A stretch of 64,000 nucleotides of DNA from Hymenobacter properus. Lineage in GTDB: Bacteria > Bacteroidota > Bacteroidia > Cytophagales > Hymenobacteraceae. Under the pieces are notes generated by a model. That model saw nothing but the letters and a program-made list of their open reading frames with translations, had not been told where the DNA came from and made no database searches. Location of the stretch: the NCBI RefSeq assembly GCF_015694735.1, contig NZ_JADQDP010000002.1, forward strand, positions 62,001 to 126,000, in the 5' to 3' direction. This document shows, piece by piece, positions 8,222 to 16,568 of the stretch. The position numbers and the translations under genes are program-made. The stretch's first letter is position 1. Each line of letters begins with the position of its first letter.

Positions 8222-8773
8222 TTAAGGCTTTACCGTATAGGGCAAATTAAACTGCCCATTGGTAATGTTCCGGCTGTCACAGCCCAGGGTATAGGTGCCT
8301 TGGAAGGTGCCACTGACGGTGTGGTTGGCAACGTCTACGGCCTGGATTACCAGCTTGAAATCGACGGGAGAAGTCGTGCCGGAATAAAACTGATACAATT
8401 GAGTGCCAAAAGTCGTCGACCGGCACCGCGTGGAATAATTCGTCAGCGATACCGTGTACGCACTGCCGGCCGACCTGGCGCTGGTTGGGTCGCCACCGTA
8501 GGTGCGCGGCGTTTCGACGCCCTGGCGGTCGGCGAACGAGAGGGCAATTTGGTGGTTGTTGTCCGAGGTGGCGGCCTGGATGGTCATTTGCTTTTGCCCC
8601 TGCGCATTGGTTTCCAGCACGGCCGTGGCCGTGGACGAAGCAAACGTGACTGCCTGGCCATTGTCGGACAGCTGAATGGTGTTCGCCGGAATGGACGGGC
8701 CCGCATCCGATTTTTTCGAGCAACTGACTGAAATAAAACCAACCGCAGCCAGAAAAAAGTACTTGTGATACAT
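8222..8773 (-). CDS. Small lipoprotein of unknown function
   Basis: The 183-aa frame starts MYHKYFFLAAVGFISVSCSKK. That is a short signal and lipobox with Cys18 followed by SKK, as in many Bacteroidota lipoproteins. The rest is beta-rich (alternating Thr/Val strands such as NTIQLSDNGQAVTF and DFKLVIQAVDVANHTVSGTF) with two more Cys (about residues 125 and 168) that could form a disulfide. The open frame continues upstream to 9658 but only as antisense to other genes. No family recognised. Confidence 0.72.
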   Translation of the reverse strand: MYHKYFFLAAVGFISVSCSKKSDAGPSIPANTIQLSDNGQAVTFASSTATAVLETNAQGQKQMTIQAATSDNNHQIALSFADRQGVETPRTYGGDPTSARSAGSAYTVSLTNYSTRCRSTTFGTQLYQFYSGTTSPVDFKLVIQAVDVANHTVSGTFQGTYTLGCDSRNITNGQFNLPYTVKP

Positions 8774-8964
8774 GGTAAAAGGCGTGTAGAAGTATAACGC
8801 TTGCCTCAGTTTGACGTGACAGCCCCGGACGGTGGGCCTCAGTAATTTACTTGTTTCCTTGCGCGGCATACTCACTCTTGAGGGTTGAGCAACCATTATT
8901 TCGTTTAGTGCGGCGTTCTGTGTTTTAGGCAAACGGCCCGTTGCATTGCTTGCGCTCCGCCTCC

Positions 8965-9501
8965 TTACTTCTCCCCGCGCAAAATCAGGGCAAACACCGC
9001 GTAGTTCAGCATGTCGCGGTAGCTGCCTTCCACGCTTTCGCTCACCAGGGCCGCGCCGCCGATGTCTTCGAGCTGCTTCACGCGGTGCAGCTTCATCAGT
9101 ATCAGGTCGGTGATGCTCGACACGCGCATCTGGCGCCAGGCCTCCCCGTAATCGTGGTTTTTGGCCAGCAGCAGGCGGCGGTTTTCGGCCGCTTCGTGGT
9201 CGTAGGCTTGGGCCACGGCGTCGGGGGCCATGTCCAGCGGCGTGTCCTGGGGCAGGTGCAGCTGCATCAGTGCAATGAGGCAGTAGTTGATGATGGCCAC
9301 GAATTCCTCGTTCACGTCGTCGGCCACCAACTGCACACCGGTTTCCTGAATGGTCCGGATGCGGTTGGCCTTGATGAAAATCTGGTCTGTGACCGAGGGA
9401 AGGCGCAAAATGCGCCAGGCCGTGCCGTAGTCGTGGGTTTTGGCCAGAAACAGGGTGCGGCAGCGGGCCAGCAGCAGGTCGTAGTGTTCGGGGGTGTTCA
9501 A
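8965..9501 (-). CDS. DUF1599 protein (duplicated domain)
   Basis: The 178-aa product starts at a TTG (9501); no ATG is available and the sequence right after it already matches the family start. It contains two related halves: YDLLLARCRTLFLAKTHDYG...AWRILR at 7-34 and LLLAKNHDYGEAWRQMR at about 110-126, each followed by a TDxIxxKxxR helix. DUF1599 proteins are small cytosolic helical proteins; a relation to nucleotide pyrophosphohydrolase-type folds has been suggested, but the substrate is not established. It is divergent from folP, and the two are separated by a class F inverted repeat. Confidence 0.85.
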   Translation of the reverse strand: MNTPEHYDLLLARCRTLFLAKTHDYGTAWRILRLPSVTDQIFIKANRIRTIQETGVQLVADDVNEEFVAIINYCLIALMQLHLPQDTPLDMAPDAVAQAYDHEAAENRRLLLAKNHDYGEAWRQMRVSSITDLILMKLHRVKQLEDIGGAALVSESVEGSYRDMLNYAVFALILRGEK

Positions 9502-9514
9502 GTGATGGATGCGT

Positions 9515-9637
9515 GGGTTGGTGGGGTGGTGGATGGGGCTCGCCGTCGCAAGTTCGGGCGGTTGGATGGATATTGGGCTTTTCGCTGCCTGTTGGTCCGG
9601 TTATATGCTCTCCACTCATCCACCCCTCCACCAACCC
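9515..9637. repeat. Class F inverted repeat (GGGTTGGTGGGGTGG) between DUF1599 gene and folP
   Basis: A 21-base left arm (9515-9535) is the complement, with two changes, of the right arm (9617-9637). The right arm lies inside the 5' end of folP and encodes its STHPPLHQPTT residues. A related half-copy (GGATGGGTGGAGTGGTGGG) lies at 31766-31790, just upstream of the CitMHS gene start. Confidence 0.7.
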
Positions 9638-10477
9638 ACCACCCTGCTCAGCCCCCACGGGCGCCTGCTAAGCCTGCAGCGCCCGCAGGTGATGGGCATT
9701 CTCAACCTCACGCCCGATTCTTTCTTCGCCGGCAGCCGCGTGGCTTCCGAAAAAGACCTGCTCACCCGCGCCGAAGCCATGCTGCAAGCCGGCGCCGCCG
9801 TGCTCGACCTCGGTGCCTACAGCACCCGCCCCGGCGCCGAAGACATTTCGGCCGACGAAGAAACCCACCGCCTGATGCCCGCCATCAAGGCCCTGCGCCG
9901 CGCGTTTCCCGAGGCCTTTCTCTCGGCCGACACATTTCGGGCCAGCGTGGCCGAAGCGGCCGTGCACGCCGGCGCCGACCTGGTGAACGACGTGGGCGGC
10001 GGCACACTCGATGCCGAAATGTTTGCCACCGTGGGCCGCCTGCGCGTGCCCTACGTGCTGATGCATCTGCGCGGCACCCCCCAAACCATGGCCAAGCTGA
10101 CGCACTACGAAGACGACTTGGTGCTCACGCTGCTGCGCTACTTCCGCGACCGTTTGGCTGCCCTACGCCAGGCCGGCGCCGTGGATGTGCTGCTTGACCC
10201 CGGCTTCGGCTTCGCCAAAACTGCCGCCCAGAGTCACGAGCTGCTGCGCCGCCTGTCCGAGCTGCGGGCGCTGGGCCTGCCGCTGCTGGCGGCCCTTTCG
10301 CGCAAACGCATGGTGTACGGCCCGCTGGGCCTTGGGCCCGAAGCCGCCCTCAACGGCACCACGGCCCTGCACATGGTGGGCCTGCAGGGCGGCGCCCGCC
10401 TCCTGCGGGCCCACGACGTGGCCGAAGCCCGGCAAACCATAGAATTATTTGCGCATACCTTTCCAAACGCCAAATAA
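9605..10477 (+). CDS. folP: Dihydropteroate synthase
   Basis: Joins 6-hydroxymethyl-dihydropterin pyrophosphate and p-aminobenzoate in folate synthesis. The 290-aa protein has the first pterin-binding signature MGILNLTPDSF (30-40), the second region YSTRPGAEDIS (about 75-85), DxVNDVGGG (about 120-128), GFGFAKT (about 200-206) and SRKRM (about 234-238). The ATG at 9605 is chosen, although its first residues come from the arm of a class F repeat, so the natural start may once have been nearer residue 15-28. The cdaA gene follows on the same strand, a common pairing in Bacteroidota, but here a class A repeat separates them by about 200 bp. Confidence 0.93.
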   Translation: MLSTHPPLHQPTTLLSPHGRLLSLQRPQVMGILNLTPDSFFAGSRVASEKDLLTRAEAMLQAGAAVLDLGAYSTRPGAEDISADEETHRLMPAIKALRRAFPEAFLSADTFRASVAEAAVHAGADLVNDVGGGTLDAEMFATVGRLRVPYVLMHLRGTPQTMAKLTHYEDDLVLTLLRYFRDRLAALRQAGAVDVLLDPGFGFAKTAAQSHELLRRLSELRALGLPLLAALSRKRMVYGPLGLGPEAALNGTTALHMVGLQGGARLLRAHDVAEARQTIELFAHTFPNAK

Positions 10478-10550
10478 AGGCCGTAATTTGAAGGACGAAG
10501 CCTCGGCCGTGCAACGACTGGGTCTAATTGTTGTCATCCAATGTGGTGTT

Positions 10551-10650
10551 TGTCATCCTGAGCAAAGCGAAGGACCTTTTCACGTCAGAGTAAGTGATTG
10601 CTGTAAGCCGTTCATCGGTGAGAAGGTCCTTCGCTTTGCTCAGGATGACA
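10551..10650. repeat. Class A inverted repeat, copy 2
   Basis: Left arm TGTCATCCTGAGCAAAGCGA and right arm TCGCTTTGCTCAGGATGACA are perfect complements (AAGCGAAGGACCTT core). It lies between folP and cdaA. Confidence 0.9.
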
Positions 10651-10681
10651 GCCGACTTTTCTCTCCTCATCCACACCGCCC

Positions 10682-11518
10682 ATGACCGGCCCGTTCCCCA
10701 TCAATTTCCTGCACTTCGGCTGGATTGACGCGGCCGACGTGTTGCTGGTGACGGTGCTGCTCTACCAGCTCTACAAGCTGCTGCGCGGCTCAGTGGCCCT
10801 GAACGTGGCCCTGGGGCTGGTGTCATTCTACCTGCTCTACCTGCTGGTGAAAGCCACGGGCATGGAGCTGCTCACCAAGATTTTGGGCCAGTTTATGAGC
10901 GTGGGGGTGCTGGCCAGCATCATCCTGTTTCAGCAGGAAATCCGGCGGTTTTTGCTGAACGTGGGCAAGGCCACGGCCTTGGAGCGGGTGCGCGGCTGGA
11001 GCTGGGGCCGCCCCGCCGAAGCCGCGCCGCTGGCCGCGGGCCCCTTCGTGGAAGCCGCCAAAAGCCTGTCGAACAAATACACCGGTGCCCTCATCTGCTT
11101 CGCTCAGGCTTCGGACCTGACGAGCTTCGCCGAATCGGGCGACCGCCTCGACGCCGAAATCAGCAAGCGCCTGCTGCTCTCCATTTTCAACAAAACCTCG
11201 CCCCTGCACGACGGCGCCGTCATCATTGCCGGGGGGCGCATTCAGGCCGCCCGCTGCATCCTGCCGGTGAGCGAAAACCCCGACGTGCCCGCCTCGCTGG
11301 GCCTGCGCCACCGCGCCGCCATCGGCCTGAGCGAAATCACCGACGCCGTAGTGCTGGTGGTGAGCGAAGAAACCGGCGCCATGAGCCTGGTGCGCCACGG
11401 CCAGGTGCACCGCAACCTGGCCACCGCCGAGCTGCGCGCCCGCCTCAACGAGTGGCTGCTGAGCACCGCCGGCAGCCCGGCCGCCGCAGCCCCCCTAAAA
11501 TCGGAAGCCGCGGCGTAG
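10682..11518 (+). CDS. cdaA: Diadenylate cyclase (c-di-AMP synthase)
   Basis: Makes cyclic di-AMP from two ATP. The 278-aa protein has three N-terminal membrane helices (about 17-32, 40-57, 66-84), a short linker, and the DAC domain (about 120-255). Both catalytic motifs are intact: DGA (177-179, in SPLHDGAVI) and RHR (209-211, in GLRHRAAIG). This is the CdaA layout, not DisA or CdaS. The C-terminal tail is Ala/Pro-rich and probably disordered. The cyclase sits at the inner membrane with the catalytic domain in the cytosol. C-di-AMP usually controls potassium and osmotic balance; no effector gene is in the window. Confidence 0.94.
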   Translation: MTGPFPINFLHFGWIDAADVLLVTVLLYQLYKLLRGSVALNVALGLVSFYLLYLLVKATGMELLTKILGQFMSVGVLASIILFQQEIRRFLLNVGKATALERVRGWSWGRPAEAAPLAAGPFVEAAKSLSNKYTGALICFAQASDLTSFAESGDRLDAEISKRLLLSIFNKTSPLHDGAVIIAGGRIQAARCILPVSENPDVPASLGLRHRAAIGLSEITDAVVLVVSEETGAMSLVRHGQVHRNLATAELRARLNEWLLSTAGSPAAAAPLKSEAAA

Positions 11519-11908
11519 GCAAGGGCATTTGCCCGGCTTGAGCTTACATTTTTGGAGACTGAGGGCGAAAATGTGGCCGCCACATTTGAAATTGAGTTTA
11601 GGAAATTGACATTTGGCCATGCTTTTAATAATCAGCTAATTGCTGGTTTGCTAAAAGGTTTTTATGGCTGTGCTTAGCCACGGGGCGATTAGGTTTCTGG
11701 TCGTTTTGGTTTTACTTTTCTGGGAATGTTTGTTCAAACGGACCGTAGGTTGTAGGCTTTGCAAGCAGCCTCTCCTTGCTCTCTCGTCCTGACGGTTTCG
11801 CATTGGGCTTACCTAGGCCTTTGATTTCTACCACCCGTAGTTTTTTGTTTTCACGCATTTTTCCCTTCCCACCCACTCCGTATCCGTTCACTTTTACCTT
11901 CATTTTTC
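11519..11908. other. 390-bp intergenic region before the large T9SS protein
   Basis: AT-richer than its surroundings. It holds a palindrome AAATGTGG-CCG-CCACATTT at 11569-11587 without a T-tract, and a 42-codon frame from 11663 that I do not trust. The promoter of the following gene should be here, but I see no convincing TAnnTTTG with a -33 partner. Confidence 0.5.
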
Positions 11909-14900
11909 ATGCGCAAAACTTTACTTCACGAGCCGCAGTCTTCGCGGCTCGGCATCCTCGCGTCGGGCAAGCGGCTGGCGAGGCTACTGGGCGTGGGCGC
12001 CCTGCTGCTCGGCAGCGCCGGTGCCCAGGCTCAAACGGCCACAACCGTTTTTAGCGAAACGTTTGAAGGCGCTACCAATTCCTTCACCATCGTCAACGGC
12101 TCGCAGGTGAACCAGTGGTACGTGGGCACGGTTGGCGGCAACGGCCCCACCACCCCCGGCACCAAATCGGCCTATATCTCGAACGATGCTGGTGCGAGCA
12201 ATGCCTACACCATCACCACGACGGCCGTGGCCCACATGTACCGGGACGTGACTTTCCCCGCCGGCCAAAGCGTGGTTGACCTCGGTTTCGATTGGAAAGC
12301 CGGTGGCGAAAGCATCTACGACTACATCCAGGTGTTTTTGGTGCCCACCACGGTAACGCCCGTGGCCGGCACGCAGCTGGTGAACGGTACGTCCGGAGCC
12401 GTGCAGATTGGCGGCAACATTAACCTGCAGACTGCTTTTGGCCGCACTACCCTCCAGCTGCCGGGCAACGTGGCCGGCACCACCCAGCGCCTGGTGATTA
12501 CCTGGCGCAATGACGCATCGGGTGGCGTGCAGCCACCGGCAGTTATCGACAACATCTCGTCGTCGGCGGCCACAGCCAACCCCATCAGCGGTGCCTACAC
12601 CATCAACAGCGCGCAGCCTACGGCTGGCACCAACTTCACCAGCTTCACCGATGCCGCTACGCGCCTGAACCGCGACGGCGTGAACGGACCGCTGACGCTG
12701 ACGGTACTGGGCGGCCCGTACACGGAGCAGTTCATGCTGAACGCCGTGTCGGGCACCAGCGCCACCAACACCATTGTGGTGAACGGCGGCGGGCGCACCA
12801 TTCAGTTTGCTTCCACCAACAGCAACCAGCGGGCGGTGGTGCAGCTCAACGGCACCGACTACACCACCATCAACAACCTGGTGATTGACCCGACCGGGGG
12901 CACCGGCGCGTCGCCCGCGGCCACCTACGGCTACGGCGTGCTGCTGACCAACGTGGCCGACAACGACCGCATCACCAACTGCACCATCAACAACGACCTG
13001 AGCAGCACGAGCAGCAACTTCATCGGTATTGCCGTGAGCGGTTCGCTGACCAGCGGCACCACGAGTGGCAACTCGGCCAACAACCTGACGCTGGAAGGCA
13101 ACACGGTGAACGGCGGCTACTACGGCGTAACGCTCTACGGCAACAGCACCACGGCTTTCAACACCGGCAACGTGCTGCGCAACAACAACATTCGCGACTT
13201 CTACCTGTACGGCGTGTACGTGGGCTACCAGGATGGTGCCCAGTTCATCGGCAACGACTTGAGCCGACTGGTGCGCACCAACGGCAGCACTTTCTACGGC
13301 TTCTACAGCTTCTCCTCGCGCGGGCTGGCCTTCGAGAAAAACCGCCTGCACGACCCCTTCACCGCCAACCCGACTTCGACCAGCACGCTCTACGGCATTT
13401 ACCTGGCCAACGGCACGACGCCCACGGCCACCACGACCAACGACGTGGTGAACAACGTGCTCTACAACCTCAACGGCAACGGCTCGCAGTACGTCATCTA
13501 CAACTCGGGCTCGGCTTACAGCCGGATTTACAACAACAGCATCAGCAGCGACGACCAAACGGGTTCTACGAGCACCACCTACGGCATCTACAGCTCGGGC
13601 ACGAGTGCTGACATCAAAAACAACGTGGTGAGCATCACGCGTGCGGGCTCCGGTACTAAGTACGGCCTGTACTACACCGTGAGCGGCACGACCAGCAACT
13701 ACAACGACATCTTCGTGCCCAACGGCAACGTGGGCTACTACAACGCCGCCTTCGCCACGCTGGCTAGCTGGCAGGCCGCCAACGGCAACGCTTTCGACCA
13801 GAACAGCGTGTCGACCGACCCGGTGTTTACCAGCGCCAGCAACCTCACGCCGGGCAACGTGCTGCTCAACAACTCGGGCACGCCCCTGGCGCGCGTAACC
13901 GACGACATCGTTGGCACTGCCCGTGGCGCGGCCCCCGACATGGGTGCTTATGAGTTTACGCCCGTAGCAATAGACGTGGCCGCGGCCAGCCTGCTCACGC
14001 CCGCTGCCAACACCACGTGCTACAGCCCCACCGAAGCCGTGAGCGTGCTGATTCGCAACAACGGCAGCGCCGCCCTCAACTTCGCCAACAACGCCGCTAC
14101 CGTTACCGTGGTGGTGACGCCTCCCACGGGCCCGGCCCAGACGTTCACGACGACCATCAACACCGGCACGCTGGCCACCGGCGCCACCCAGACCGTGACC
14201 CTGCCCGGCACGTTGAACATGTCGGCCGTGGGTGCTTACTCCTTCGCCGTCACGGCCACCGTGACCGGCGACCTCAACACCGCCAACAACACCCTGGCCA
14301 CGGTGACCCGCACGGCGGTGGCCCCGGTGGCAGGCACGCTCTCGCCGGCCACCAGCAACATCTGCTTCAGCGGCACGGCTTCGCTGAGCCTCGCCGGCTC
14401 GGCCAACGGCAACATCCAGCTGCAAAGCAGCAGCAGCGCTACTGGTCCCTTCACCGACGTAGCCGGTGCCACCTCGGCCACCTACACCACGCCGGTGCTC
14501 AACAGCACCACCTACTACCGCTACCAGGTGACCTGCAACACCAACGTGGTGTACAGCAACGTGTCGGCCATCACGGTGAACGCGCCCGCCATCACGGCCG
14601 CACCCTCGCCGCTGAGCGTGTGCGCCGGCGGCACGGCTTCGCTCTCGGCCACGGTGCCCACGGGCATCAACGTGCGCTACTACACGGCGGCCACCGGCGG
14701 TACGCTGGTCGGCACGGGCAACCCGTTCGTGACGCCGGCCCTCACGGCCAACACCACCTACTACGCCGAAGCTTTCTCGGGCGGGCAGGAAAACGTGGGC
14801 AAGGCTTCGACCACGGGCGCTGACGGTACCAACACCATCGGCGGCCTGTACTTCACCACGACCGGCGCCACCACCATTACCAGCGTAACGGTGTACCGCG

Positions 14901-16342
14901 CCGCCAACGCCGCCGCTGGCACCGCGACCATCCACCTGCTCAACGGCAGCACCACCAGCACCACCAACCCGGTGGCCACGGTGACGGTGCCCGTGCCGGC
15001 CAACACAACGGGTGCTATCGCGCCCGCAGTGCTCACGCTCAACTTTGCCGTACCCGCGGCGGGCAACTACACGCTGTACCTGAGCGCAGCCACGCCGAGC
15101 CTGATGCGCGACTACTCGACCAGCGCTGGCATTTCCTTCCCGTACGTATCGCCCAGCGGCACCGTGCGCATCACCGACGGCACCCTGGCCGGCTACTATT
15201 ACTTCTTCTACAACTGGCAGATTGGGTCGGAGTGTGTGAGCACCAACGCGCGCACGCCGATTCAGGTGAACGTGACGCCGGGCCTGGTGGCCACGCTGGG
15301 CACAGCTTCGGCCACGAGCTGCGGCCGCACGCCCTACACGCTGAACGGCGCCATTGGCGGCACGGCCACGGGCGGCACCTACACCAGCTCGGGCACGGGC
15401 ACCTTCTCGCCCAACGCCACCACGCTCAACGCCACCTACACGCCCTCGGCCGCCGACGTGGCCGCCGGCACCGTGACGCTGACGCTGACCCCCACCGGCC
15501 CCTCGGCCGCCTGCACCCAGACGGCGCAAACCGTTCTCTCGCTCTCCACGCCGCCCAACGCTTCGTTTAGCTACCCAGCCGGTACTTACTGCACCAACTC
15601 GCCCGTGACGGTAACGCCCGTGCTGGCACCAGGCGCTGTGGCCGGCACGTTCTCGACCACGGGCATCGGCCTGCGCATCGACCCGGTGACGGGTGTCATC
15701 ACCCTGGCTAACACGAACATCGACGGCACCTTCACCATCACCAACACGGTGGCGGCCACGGGCGCCTGCAGCGGCTCGACGGCCGCGTCGGCCACCACGA
15801 CGTTCACGGTCATCTTCGGCATCGGCCAGCCCACGCTCACGGCCACGCCGCAAGCGGGCGGCGCCGTGGTGCTGAGCACGCCGGCCACGGCGGGCGTGAC
15901 CTACCAGTTCTACCGCTCGACGGGCGGCGGGGCGCCTGTAGCCGTGGGCACGCCCACCGCCACGGGCACGCTGCAGCTCACCGCCGGCGCGCAAAGCGGT
16001 TCCTACACGGTCGTGGCCATCTCGGCCAACGGCTGTACCTCCATCCCCTCGGCGGCGGTGACGGCTACGGTGCTGGGCACGCAAACGGCTTCGCTCAACG
16101 GCGTGAGCCTGCGCGTGTTCCCCAACCCGACGGCCGACGGCCAGCTGAGCGTGGAGCTGAGCGGCATCAACGCCAAGGCTTCGCAGCTGACGGTGCTGAA
16201 TGCGCTGGGCCAGGTGGTGCACACCGGCACGGTAGCTGTTGGCACGGCACAGCTCCAGCTCAGCCAACTGGCTTCGGGCGTCTACACCTTCCGGGTGCAG
16301 ACCGAGCAAGGCGTGCTGACGCAGCGCGTGGTACGCCAGTAG
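11909..16342 (+). CDS. Large T9SS-secreted beta-helix / Ig-like surface protein
   Basis: A 1477-aa exported protein. It has a long signal region (about 1-42, ending AGAQAQ), then a jelly-roll-like domain (about 47-215, starting SETFEGATNSFTIV) resembling cleaved-adhesin or choice-of-anchor modules. A right-handed parallel beta-helix follows (about 235-690, many N-N-x-I and Y-G-I/V-Y turns), then a CARDB-like domain (about 695-795) and several Ig-like or PKD-like modules (about 800-1390, recurring VCAGGTASL and TYY patterns). The end is a type IX sorting domain (about 1395-1477: LRVFPNPTADGQL, LNALGQVV, LASGVYTFRV). Secretion across the outer membrane with cell-surface attachment is expected. 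Very Thr/Ala/Asn/Gly-rich; function likely adhesion or matrix, not proven. Confidence 0.88.
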   Translation: MRKTLLHEPQSSRLGILASGKRLARLLGVGALLLGSAGAQAQTATTVFSETFEGATNSFTIVNGSQVNQWYVGTVGGNGPTTPGTKSAYISNDAGASNAYTITTTAVAHMYRDVTFPAGQSVVDLGFDWKAGGESIYDYIQVFLVPTTVTPVAGTQLVNGTSGAVQIGGNINLQTAFGRTTLQLPGNVAGTTQRLVITWRNDASGGVQPPAVIDNISSSAATANPISGAYTINSAQPTAGTNFTSFTDAATRLNRDGVNGPLTLTVLGGPYTEQFMLNAVSGTSATNTIVVNGGGRTIQFASTNSNQRAVVQLNGTDYTTINNLVIDPTGGTGASPAATYGYGVLLTNVADNDRITNCTINNDLSSTSSNFIGIAVSGSLTSGTTSGNSANNLTLEGNTVNGGYYGVTLYGNSTTAFNTGNVLRNNNIRDFYLYGVYVGYQDGAQFIGNDLSRLVRTNGSTFYGFYSFSSRGLAFEKNRLHDPFTANPTSTSTLYGIYLANGTTPTATTTNDVVNNVLYNLNGNGSQYVIYNSGSAYSRIYNNSISSDDQTGSTSTTYGIYSSGTSADIKNNVVSITRAGSGTKYGLYYTVSGTTSNYNDIFVPNGNVGYYNAAFATLASWQAANGNAFDQNSVSTDPVFTSASNLTPGNVLLNNSGTPLARVTDDIVGTARGAAPDMGAYEFTPVAIDVAAASLLTPAANTTCYSPTEAVSVLIRNNGSAALNFANNAATVTVVVTPPTGPAQTFTTTINTGTLATGATQTVTLPGTLNMSAVGAYSFAVTATVTGDLNTANNTLATVTRTAVAPVAGTLSPATSNICFSGTASLSLAGSANGNIQLQSSSSATGPFTDVAGATSATYTTPVLNSTTYYRYQVTCNTNVVYSNVSAITVNAPAITAAPSPLSVCAGGTASLSATVPTGINVRYYTAATGGTLVGTGNPFVTPALTANTTYYAEAFSGGQENVGKASTTGADGTNTIGGLYFTTTGATTITSVTVYRAANAAAGTATIHLLNGSTTSTTNPVATVTVPVPANTTGAIAPAVLTLNFAVPAAGNYTLYLSAATPSLMRDYSTSAGISFPYVSPSGTVRITDGTLAGYYYFFYNWQIGSECVSTNARTPIQVNVTPGLVATLGTASATSCGRTPYTLNGAIGGTATGGTYTSSGTGTFSPNATTLNATYTPSAADVAAGTVTLTLTPTGPSAACTQTAQTVLSLSTPPNASFSYPAGTYCTNSPVTVTPVLAPGAVAGTFSTTGIGLRIDPVTGVITLANTNIDGTFTITNTVAATGACSGSTAASATTTFTVIFGIGQPTLTATPQAGGAVVLSTPATAGVTYQFYRSTGGGAPVAVGTPTATGTLQLTAGAQSGSYTVVAISANGCTSIPSAAVTATVLGTQTASLNGVSLRVFPNPTADGQLSVELSGINAKASQLTVLNALGQVVHTGTVAVGTAQLQLSQLASGVYTFRVQTEQGVLTQRVVRQ

Positions 16343-16361
16343 CGTAGCACTTCGCTTCATC

Positions 16362-16398
16362 AAAAAGCCCCGCTGGCATTGCCAGCGGGGCTTTTTTT
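16362..16398 (+). terminator. Rho-independent terminator
   Basis: Hairpin AAAAAGCCCCGCTGGC / GCCAGCGGGGCTTTTTTT, 20 bases after the stop of the large T9SS gene. Confidence 0.92.
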
Positions 16399-16568
16399 GT
16401 GGGCATACGGCTGTAAGCGATACCACAAACGTCTTTTCAAATAGGAATATGTTTACATAAGTTATCAAAATAATTTATAGATATTATTGACATTATTAAC
16501 TATTATGAAGAGATTGCCGAGGCTTGTCAGCTAACGCATTTTATCTACCACTTTACTCTTCTACTACT

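Noticed and set aside
8774..9658. N-terminal extension of the small lipoprotein frame
   Set aside because: The open frame reaches 9658, but this part is antisense or shifted relative to the DUF1599 and folP region, and the lipoprotein signal starts at 8773.
11663..11791. A 42-codon frame in the region before the T9SS beta-helix gene
   Set aside because: Hydrophobic by chance with Cys- and Arg-rich ends, no conserved feature, and placed in a likely promoter and leader region.
11984..16468. A 1494-codon open frame on the minus strand
   Set aside because: It is the antisense shadow of the T9SS beta-helix gene. The reading is rich in Arg/Val/Gly/His with no domain, while the plus-strand frame has a signal peptide, repeats and a sorting domain.
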